A DNA stretch of 10,285 nt, from contig JAFLUQ010000080.1 of the NCBI GenBank assembly GCA_022508735.1, positions 1 through 10,285 of the forward strand, written 5' to 3'. Below, piece by piece: positions 5,294-10,285 of the stretch; position 1 is the first letter of the stretch, and the number at the start of each line of letters is the position of its first letter. Source of the stretch: Oscillospiraceae bacterium (GTDB lineage Bacteria > Bacillota > Clostridia > UMGS1883). The position numbers were made by a program, and so were the translations under genes. The notes beneath the pieces were generated by a model that saw nothing but the letters and a program-made list of their open reading frames with translations, made no database searches and had not been told where the DNA came from.

Positions 5294-8194
5294 TTAGACA
5301 TTGCGGATAGCCCACTTTGTAGCATAGCCGAACTCTCTCTGACGAACGCCGGTAGCGTCTTGGCAGATATAAAGTCCGCTGTTTGCATTCTTAATGTAGT
5401 AGAAATTACCCTGTTTTTCAAGAACCCAGGCCTGATGTGCACCATCGTTATTTTCCCAAAGAGCTACCTTGTAACCGGCATCTACCGCCTCACCGGCTAC
5501 CTCGAGAACATAATCGTTAGCTTCGTTTATGATAACAAAACCGTTTTCTGTCTCTTCCATAGTCCATGTTTGGCTGGGAAGATAGTCGTTACGGCCAACA
5601 TATACAGAAGTGCCGTTAGCAGAGAGTACAGAGCCTGTTCCATATACGGAGATCTTGAAACGGCCGCTGATGGGGCGTGTAATAGCTGTGGGAACATTGG
5701 GATTAACAGGAATTTCAGCCTCAGACACCTCAGCGTCACGGTCTGCGACTACCCACTTGGTAGCAGCGCCTCTGTCAAGCTGAGCGATACCGCCGCCGCT
5801 GACAGAGAGGTAAAGACCGCTCATAGCGTTTCTTACATAATATCCATCACCGTCAAGCTCGAAGGACCAAGTCTGATTGTTGCCGTCGTTGTCTTCGTAA
5901 ACGCCGACCTGACCGCCGATGGCAGTAGACTGTTCAAATACATCGATCACAGCATCGGTACCGGCACTCTTTACGGTATTGCCGAAGGAGTTATAGCCAA
6001 GGGTCCAGATCTGCTTGGCAGCCTTGCTGTAGGGAGCTACAGTAAGAGTTAAATCATCACTTTCAACAGTGAGAACATTGTTTGTAGCGGGATCTGCAAG
6101 AATGAACTGACCGCTCACGGAGGACATATTGGGATATGTAGAGCTGCCTGTGGCTCCGCCGGCAGTGGGAACCTCACCGGCGTAAACCTCAACCTCGGCA
6201 AGGGAAGCCCAGCCGTTTGTGCTACTGCCATTAAGGTTGATCTTAACATATCTTGCGTTTGCACCTACAGTGATGTATTCCATAACGCCGCCGCCAGCCG
6301 CGCTGGCACCGCTGTATACAGGAGTATATCCGCTGCCGTCCTCAGAAACCTCTACGCCGTAGTTTACGGTTCTGGAGTCGCCGCTTTCACCAATGTAGTT
6401 TCTCATCTGAACGCCTACGCTGCCAATGGGCTGAGAGCTGCCAAGGTCAATTGTCATGCTATTGCTGTTTTCAACAGCCCAATAGGTAGAAGAATTGCCA
6501 TCGAGAGCATTCCGGCCGGGATTGTTAGACTCAGGCTCGGCGGTGAAGGTCGCATTCAGGCCGCTGAGCTTTGTGCCATAAGGTGTTGTAGTCTTAACCG
6601 GGGCGGTAGGAGCTGCTGAACCTGCACCCGCAGCTGCACCGGTGCCGGTGTATACCTCAACCTCAGCAAGAGAAGCCCAACCGTTTGTGCTGCTGCCGTT
6701 AAGGTTGATCTTTACGTATCTGGCGCTTGCTCCGCCGGCGTTGATGTATTCCATAACGCCGCCGCCGGCCGCGCTGGCTCCGTTATAAAGTGTGTTGTAG
6801 CTGCTGCCATCCGCAGAAATTTCAACACCGTAGTTTACAGTTCTGGAGTCGCCGCTTTCACCAATGTAGTTTCTCATCTGAACGCCTACACAGCTGACGG
6901 GCTGAGCGCTGCCAAGGTCAATTGTCATACTGTTGCTGTTTTCAACAGCCCAATAGGTAGAAGAATTGCCGTCAATAGCGTTGCGGCCGGGGTTGTTGGA
7001 CTCAGGCTCGGCAGTGAAGGTTGCGGTAAGGCCGCTGAGCTTTGTGCCGCTGGGGCTGGAAGACTTTACCTGAGCCGCGGTGCCTGCGGAGGAGGAAGCT
7101 GCGGGAGCGCTTGTAACACTGCCGCTGTAAACCTCGATCTCGGCAACAGAGGCCCAGTCGTTATTCTCGTTTGTATTACCCTTGGGGGAGACCTTTATGT
7201 ATCTGGCGTTTACGCCTACGGTGTGGTATTCGTCTACATTACCGCCGGAAGCGCTCTGACCGTCGAATACGGCGCGGTATGTGCTTCCGTCAGCGGAAAC
7301 ATCGATAGCGTAGTAGATAGATCTGCCGTCGGGATAGTTCATCATTCTTACGCCGACGCAAGCGATGCTTGTGGCCTGACCGAGGTCAATAAGGAACTCC
7401 TGCATACCCTCTGTAGCCCATACGGAGCTTGTGCTGCCGTCGATAGCGTTTACAGCGGGATTGTTTGCCTCAGGCTCATAGCTGGCTTTGATCATGCCGG
7501 CATTGAGATTGATCTTTGTACCGATGGGGGAGTTGCTCATAGAGGACTGGATGGGGCCGTTGTCATTGGCAACCGGGCCGCCGATAGTGGATTCCTCAAC
7601 GGGAATGCTCCAGTCGAGCTCGTATCTCGTGGGAACAGAGATGGGGGGAAGGACGCGGCTCTGAAGTGCGCTGACAATGGTGGAAATTACTGCAGCGTCG
7701 GTTGCCGCGTTTCTGATAACGCCGCGGCTGGAAATGATGATCAGTCTTGTGTTGGCGTCATAGAAATATACCTGGCCGATAACGTTCTCAGTGAGGGTGC
7801 GCAGCGGGATCATAATGTCGCTGCCCTCAACGTAAGGAGCCACATCAAGAGTGTAGCCGCGGCCGTTGAATGTGTAGGTTTTGCTGCCGAGCTTCATAAC
7901 GACTGTCTTATCAACACCGAAACGGATGTCGATATAGCCGGTAGCTGCATCATAGCCGGTTATGCCGTTAAAAAGAACCGAAACGGCACTGAGAGGAATG
8001 AGGATTACCCCATCAACCTCGGCCGGAGCAGTGCTCAGAGTCTGCAGCGTATTAGCTGAAACTGCTGCTGTGTTGCCGACCATAAGGGCAACATTGTTGT
8101 TAAGTACCTCTCCGTAGTCGGCAGCGGACACGTTGATGCTAACGCAGCCGAATACCATTACAAGAGCTGTCAAAAGGCAAAGTACCTTTTTCAT
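5294..8194 (-). CDS. Secreted multidomain carbohydrate-binding protein (Cu-amine-oxidase-N-like, 3x F5/8C, 2x ricin B-type)
   Basis: 966 residues with no recognisable catalytic domain. Residues 1-25 are a signal peptide (MKK, a hydrophobic core, then NVSA-AD, a signal peptidase I site; VFGC is a poor lipobox). Residues about 35-155 resemble the copper amine oxidase N-terminal domain found on many clostridial surface proteins (VALMVGNTAAV, TYTFNGRGYTLDVAPYVEGSDIMIPLRTLTENV). Three F5/8 type C, CBM32-like domains follow at about 219-357, 380-517 and 536-673, the last two nearly identical and joined by Ala/Ser/Thr/Pro linkers. Two ricin-type beta-trefoils are at about 695-815 and 844-965, with QxW motifs at 728, 774, 875 and 921 and a degenerate TKW at 812 and 959. 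No sortase motif, S-layer domain or dockerin is seen. I infer binding to host or microbial glycans or to the wall. Start ATG 8194 was chosen because AAGGAGGG (8205-8212) lies 10 nt upstream and the signal peptide begins there. It is monocistronic, convergent with the HTH regulator and divergent from ylxM. Confidence 0.9.
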   Translation of the reverse strand: MKKVLCLLTALVMVFGCVSINVSAADYGEVLNNNVALMVGNTAAVSANTLQTLSTAPAEVDGVILIPLSAVSVLFNGITGYDAATGYIDIRFGVDKTVVMKLGSKTYTFNGRGYTLDVAPYVEGSDIMIPLRTLTENVIGQVYFYDANTRLIIISSRGVIRNAATDAAVISTIVSALQSRVLPPISVPTRYELDWSIPVEESTIGGPVANDNGPIQSSMSNSPIGTKINLNAGMIKASYEPEANNPAVNAIDGSTSSVWATEGMQEFLIDLGQATSIACVGVRMMNYPDGRSIYYAIDVSADGSTYRAVFDGQSASGGNVDEYHTVGVNARYIKVSPKGNTNENNDWASVAEIEVYSGSVTSAPAASSSAGTAAQVKSSSPSGTKLSGLTATFTAEPESNNPGRNAIDGNSSTYWAVENSNSMTIDLGSAQPVSCVGVQMRNYIGESGDSRTVNYGVEISADGSSYNTLYNGASAAGGGVMEYINAGGASARYVKINLNGSSTNGWASLAEVEVYTGTGAAAGAGSAAPTAPVKTTTPYGTKLSGLNATFTAEPESNNPGRNALDGNSSTYWAVENSNSMTIDLGSSQPIGSVGVQMRNYIGESGDSRTVNYGVEVSEDGSGYTPVYSGASAAGGGVMEYITVGANARYVKINLNGSSTNGWASLAEVEVYAGEVPTAGGATGSSTYPNMSSVSGQFILADPATNNVLTVESDDLTLTVAPYSKAAKQIWTLGYNSFGNTVKSAGTDAVIDVFEQSTAIGGQVGVYEDNDGNNQTWSFELDGDGYYVRNAMSGLYLSVSGGGIAQLDRGAATKWVVADRDAEVSEAEIPVNPNVPTAITRPISGRFKISVYGTGSVLSANGTSVYVGRNDYLPSQTWTMEETENGFVIINEANDYVLEVAGEAVDAGYKVALWENNDGAHQAWVLEKQGNFYYIKNANSGLYICQDATGVRQREFGYATKWAIRNV
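6182..6577 (-). repeat. Third F5/8C domain repeat unit (DNA-level copy)
   Basis: Encodes GTKLSGLNATFTAEPESNNP through AEVEVY (132 codons). It matches the unit at 6650-7048 with an offset of 471 nt over most of its length and differs by one missing codon (ITVGANARY against INAGGASARY). Bases 6369-6418 are identical over 50 nt to 6840-6889, and a further 38-nt identical block covers the YWAVENSN region. Confidence 0.9.
6650..7048 (-). repeat. Second F5/8C domain repeat unit (DNA-level copy)
   Basis: Encodes GTKLSGLTATFTAEPESNNP through AEVEVY (133 codons). It is the partner of the unit at 6182-6577. The first F5/8C domain (about 7123-7530) has the same fold signature (NNPAVNAIDGSTSSVWATE, ARYIKV) but is much more diverged, so the second and third copies arose from a later duplication. 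Confidence 0.9.
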
Positions 8195-8222
8195 AATTGG
8201 AAATCCCTCCTTAGAATTACAC

Positions 8223-8236
8223 GCCATGGACATGGC
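8223..8236. promoter_or_regulatory. GCCATG-GA-CATGGC dyad in the leader of the secreted-protein gene
   Basis: A 14-bp perfect dyad with a 2-bp centre, roughly +10 to +23 from the predicted minus-strand transcription start. The 2-nt centre is too small for an RNA hairpin loop, so it would act, if at all, as a DNA operator for a dimeric repressor. The site is inferred from symmetry only. Confidence 0.35.
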
Positions 8237-8252
8237 ATTGTGCTTTACTATT

Positions 8253-8281
8253 ATTATATAGCTTTTTTACCAATTTGTAAA
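8253..8281 (-). promoter_or_regulatory. Sigma-A promoter of the secreted-protein gene
   Basis: On the minus strand: TTTACA (8281-8276), a 17-nt spacer, TATAAT (8258-8253). The predicted start is near 8246, giving a leader of about 50 nt before ATG 8194. The near-consensus boxes imply strong expression unless repressed. Confidence 0.8.
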
Positions 8282-8453
8282 TAGGAAAATAAATTTTAGT
8301 AAATTTGTATAAAAAACTTCGCGGAAATTCTACAATTTCACCAAAAGACATAAATGTATGGTATGTAGTGGCCTAAAAAAACTTCCTTTATATATGGTGT
8401 CAGCCAGAGATGGGATAAAATTTTCAAAAGACATATTTTTTTCAAAAAAACTA
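8282..8453. other. AT-rich divergent spacer between two promoters
   Basis: 172 bp without a gene between the minus promoter of the secreted-protein gene and the plus promoter of ylxM. CAAAAGACATA occurs twice as a direct repeat (8342-8352 and 8425-8435). A weak GAAATT/AATTTC dyad lies at 8324-8339. The A/T-runs may bend the DNA; nothing else is recognisable. Confidence 0.5.
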
Positions 8454-8482
8454 TTGACAAAAGTAAATTTATCGTGTATAAT
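8454..8482 (+). promoter_or_regulatory. Perfect-consensus sigma-A promoter of ylxM-ffh
   Basis: TTGACA (8454-8459), a 17-nt spacer, TATAAT (8477-8482): both boxes match consensus exactly with optimal spacing. The start is predicted near 8489. An inverted repeat overlaps the -10 box (8472-8488). Confidence 0.93.
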
Positions 8483-8488
8483 ACACGA
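8472..8488. promoter_or_regulatory. 17-bp palindrome over the ylxM -10 box, possible operator
   Basis: TCGTGTAT-A-ATACACGA: eight perfectly complementary pairs around a single central base, covering the whole -10 hexamer and reaching the likely start site. A bound dimer would block RNA polymerase. The binding protein is unknown. Confidence 0.5.
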
Positions 8489-8490
8489 GG

Positions 8491-8512
8491 TGTAAAGCTT
8501 ATGAGCTTTACA
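8491..8512 (+). promoter_or_regulatory. Hairpin at the 5' end of the ylxM-ffh mRNA
   Basis: TGTAAAGCT (8491-8499) pairs perfectly with AGCTTTACA (8504-8512) around the loop TATG, starting 2-3 nt from the predicted transcript end. Such 5' stem-loops can protect mRNA from 5'-end-dependent decay. The AGGAG site for ylxM (8516-8520) lies just after it and stays free. Confidence 0.55.
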
Positions 8513-8527
8513 GTCAGGAGAAAGAAA

Positions 8528-8887
8528 ATGGAAAAAGACTTCAGATTCAGCGCACTGTTAGATATTTACAGCGGTCTTTTGACCGAAAAACAGACTGAAA
8601 CACTCGATTATTATTATAATGAAGATTATTCCCTCGCTGAAATATCCGAGCTTATGGACATAACGCGTCAGGGTGCGAGGGATTTCATAAAACGCGGCGA
8701 AGCCGTGCTGCTCTCAGCCGAGGAGAGGCTGCGTCTTTGCGAGCGCTTTAATGCGCTGGATGAAATACGCGCCAAAGCGGCGGATATAACCATGCTGAAC
8801 GACCGCCTCAGCAAAAATGACGAAATACGGGCTTTAGCAAAGGAAATCATTTCGGCGGCGGACTATATTCAGAACGGAGAAAAGTAA
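8528..8887 (+). CDS. ylxM: YlxM family SRP-associated helix-turn-helix protein
   Basis: 119-residue YlxM/p13-like protein, encoded directly before ffh in most Gram-positive genomes and shown in streptococci to modulate SRP activity. Visible: the N-terminal helix FRFSALLDIYSGLLTEKQTETLDYYYNEDYSLAEIS matches the family pattern, followed by the sigma-70 region 4-like HTH at about 33-59 (SLAEISELMDITRQGARDFIKR). Residues 62-119 are charged and helical, probably a coiled coil, and longer than in some relatives. Start ATG 8528 is 7 nt after AGGAG (8516-8520) and matches the usual family N-terminus. An upstream in-frame ATG 8501 would use GAGGTG 8487-8492, but that lies at the transcript's extreme 5' end and the ATG overlaps the hairpin loop, so it is less likely. 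The stop overlaps the ffh start by one base (TAATG), implying translational coupling. Confidence 0.93.
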   Translation: MEKDFRFSALLDIYSGLLTEKQTETLDYYYNEDYSLAEISELMDITRQGARDFIKRGEAVLLSAEERLRLCERFNALDEIRAKAADITMLNDRLSKNDEIRALAKEIISAADYIQNGEK

Positions 8888-10212
8888 TGGCATTTGAGTC
8901 TTTGGGAGAAAAACTTCAGGAGACCTTCAAGAAGCTGAAGGGGCAGGGCGTTGTTACTGAGAAGGATATCAAGGCAGCTCTCAGGGAGGTGCGTCTGGCT
9001 TTGCTTGAGGCCGACGTCAGCTTCAAGGTCGTAAAGGAATTTGAAAAGAGAGTTTTTGAGAAGGCGACAGGCGCCGAGGTTATGGAAAGCCTCACGCCCG
9101 GTCAGCAGATAATTAAGGTCGTGCGCGACGAGCTCACATGGCTGATGGGCGGCGCTCAGGCCAAGCTGGCGGTATCGCCTAAGCCTCCGACGGTATATAT
9201 GCTTGTCGGGCTTCAAGGCGCGGGTAAGACCACCATGGCCGCCAAGCTGGGCGGGAGCCTCAAGAAGCAGGGCAAGAAGGTCATGCTGGTGGGCTGTGAC
9301 GTGTACCGTCCCGCGGCAATAAAGCAGCTTCAGGTAGTCGGCGAACAGATGGGGCTCAAGGTTTACGCCGACTTTGACACAAAAGACCCGGTGAAGATAG
9401 CTACCGACGCAGTGCGTAGCTGCGACACTTCGCTCTATGACACGGTTATCGTGGATACGGCAGGCCGCCTTCATATTGATGAAAACCTCATGGAGGAGCT
9501 TAGCCGCATTAAGGCTGAGGTTCGGCCCACGGAGATACTTCTCGTGGTTGACGCTATGACCGGTCAGGACGCGGTTACTGTAGCCGGAAGCTTCGATGAT
9601 CAGCTGGGCATCGACGGTATAATCATGACTAAGCTCGACGGCGATACCAGAGGCGGCGCGGCGCTCAGTGTGCGTGCAGCCACAGGTAAGAATATAAAAT
9701 ACGTGGGCGTAGGTGAAAAGCTTACAGACCTTGAACCGTTCTATCCCGACAGAATGGCCTCGCGAATTCTCGGCATGGGCGATATGCTTTCGCTTATCGA
9801 CAAGGCACAGGCCGCTATTGATGACAAGAAGGCCGCTGAGCTTGAGCAAAAGCTCCGCTCTCAGCGTTTTGACCTTAACGATTACCTCGGTCAGCTCGAT
9901 CAGATGAAAAATATGGGGCCGCTCGAGAATGTGCTGGGTATGCTCCCCGGTGTAAACGCTAAGGCGCTTAAGAACGTTAAGGTGGATGACCGGCAGCTCG
10001 ACCGTATCAGGGCTATCATAACCTCTATGACAAATGAGGAGCGCGAGCACCCCGAGATCATAAACTCCAGCCGCAAGCGGCGCATCGCGGCGGGCAGCGG
10101 AGTGCAGATACAGGATGTGAATAATCTGCTTCGCCAGTTTGAGCAGATGCAGAAGATGATAAAAATGTTCTCCGATCCCAAGAAAATGCGCAGAATGAAG
10201 CTACCCTTTTAA
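8887..10212 (+). CDS. ffh: Signal recognition particle GTPase Ffh (SRP54)
   Basis: 441-residue full-length Ffh, the protein of the bacterial signal recognition particle. With 4.5S/6S-type RNA it binds signal sequences emerging from the ribosome and docks on FtsY at the membrane. The N domain is residues 1-100 (FKKLKGQGVVTEKDIKAALREV, and ALLEADVS). The G domain has G1 GLQGAGKTT (108-116), DVYRPAA (138-144), G3 DTAGR (190-194), G4 TKLD (248-251) with GDTRGG, and G5 GVGEK (274-278). The M domain runs from about 328, ending in the RNA-binding motif SSRKRRIAAGSG (394-405) and methionine-rich helices (QMQKMIKMF, KKMRRMKL). All GTPase motifs are intact. The ATG shares its A with the ylxM stop codon. 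It is 67 nt ahead of a gene that is probably rpsP, the usual ylxM-ffh-rpsP order. Confidence 0.98.
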   Translation: MAFESLGEKLQETFKKLKGQGVVTEKDIKAALREVRLALLEADVSFKVVKEFEKRVFEKATGAEVMESLTPGQQIIKVVRDELTWLMGGAQAKLAVSPKPPTVYMLVGLQGAGKTTMAAKLGGSLKKQGKKVMLVGCDVYRPAAIKQLQVVGEQMGLKVYADFDTKDPVKIATDAVRSCDTSLYDTVIVDTAGRLHIDENLMEELSRIKAEVRPTEILLVVDAMTGQDAVTVAGSFDDQLGIDGIIMTKLDGDTRGGAALSVRAATGKNIKYVGVGEKLTDLEPFYPDRMASRILGMGDMLSLIDKAQAAIDDKKAAELEQKLRSQRFDLNDYLGQLDQMKNMGPLENVLGMLPGVNAKALKNVKVDDRQLDRIRAIITSMTNEEREHPEIINSSRKRRIAAGSGVQIQDVNNLLRQFEQMQKMIKMFSDPKKMRRMKLPF

Positions 10213-10218
10213 TTCAGT

Positions 10219-10237
10219 TAATAACGAAGAGTTATTA
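10219..10237 (+). other. Small AT-rich hairpin between ffh and the next gene
   Basis: TAATAAC (10219-10225), loop GAAGA, GTTATTA (10231-10237). It is a weak 7-bp stem with no U-tract after it (TATAAATC), so it is not expected to terminate transcription. It may be incidental. Confidence 0.3.
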
Positions 10238-10279
10238 TATAAATCAAACTAAAAAATACTTTTACGGAGGTAAACTAAA

Positions 10280-10285
10280 ATGGCA
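10280..10285 (+). CDS. rpsP: Start of the next gene, probably ribosomal protein S16 (first two codons only)
   Basis: ATG GCA at the window edge, preceded by the strong ribosome binding site CGGAGGT (10265-10271). Only Met-Ala is visible, so the product cannot be read. The name rests on context (rpsP follows ffh in most Bacillota) and on S16 proteins usually beginning Met-Ala. Confidence 0.55.

Noticed and set aside
6182..7048. Direct repeats as a possible CRISPR array
   Set aside because: The repeat is in-frame coding DNA for two protein domains of about 132 codons, not short repeats with unique spacers.
7223..8059. Long open frame on the plus strand (278 codons) opposite the secreted-protein gene, and another at 5360-6052 (230 codons)
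   Set aside because: Both are antisense to a clear signal-peptide-bearing gene with recognisable domains and have no family motifs or ribosome binding sites; the translations are shadow-like, an effect of the codon bias of the real gene.
8195..8233. Upstream ATG 8233 extending the secreted protein by 13 residues
   Set aside because: It would put charged residues before the signal peptide and lacks a binding site; AAGGAGGG serves ATG 8194.
8869..10050. 393-codon open frame on the minus strand
   Set aside because: Lies entirely opposite ffh, which has every GTPase and M-domain motif; the antisense translation is His/Leu-rich with no domain.

Overview
The window looks like the chromosome of a gut-type Clostridia member (Bacillota, most likely Oscillospirales; inferred, not proven). 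The reasons are moderately GC-rich coding sequence with strong GGAGG-type ribosome binding sites, AT-rich consensus sigma-A promoters, a Clostridia-style mixed-substrate phosphofructokinase, a Gram-positive ylxM-ffh-(rpsP) cluster, and a secreted protein with a copper-amine-oxidase-like N-terminal domain plus sugar-binding modules. There is no transposase, integrase, phage structural gene, CRISPR array, tRNA or rRNA, so most of it is core genome.

Layout. (1) 3-740: the C-terminal 245 codons of a 6-phosphofructokinase of the PKTIDND type. (2) 741-1014: a gene-free, unusually structured spacer with five or more inverted repeats, one a convincing intrinsic terminator. (3) 1015-4702: three co-directional genes with 45 and 43 nt gaps: an M16 zinc peptidase (MlpA/YmxG type), D-alanine--D-alanine ligase (ddl) and MurF. 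Ddl makes D-Ala-D-Ala and MurF attaches it to the UDP-MurNAc-tripeptide, so they perform consecutive steps of peptidoglycan precursor synthesis. (4) 4760-5235: a stand-alone XRE-like helix-turn-helix regulator with its own extended -10 promoter and terminator. (5) 5255-8281, minus strand: a self-contained unit (promoter, RBS, gene, UUCG-loop terminator) for a 966-residue secreted protein. It has a signal peptide, a copper-amine-oxidase-N-like domain, three F5/8C (CBM32-like) domains and two ricin-type beta-trefoils, with no recognisable catalytic domain. It is probably a glycan-binding or adhesive surface or secreted protein. (6) 8454-10285: a perfect-consensus promoter with a 17-bp palindrome over its -10 box and a hairpin at the predicted 5' end of the mRNA, then ylxM and ffh (signal recognition particle) with a 1-nt overlap, then the first two codons of a gene that is probably rpsP.

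The genes are mostly housekeeping: glycolysis, wall precursor synthesis and SRP targeting. The items that merit a second look are the modular secreted lectin-like protein with its recent internal duplication, the structured spacer after the phosphofructokinase gene, the palindromic ylxM-ffh promoter, and a CAAAAGAC motif shared by the spacers around the XRE regulator and the secreted-protein gene. I do not see convincing evidence of a wholly new multi-gene system.
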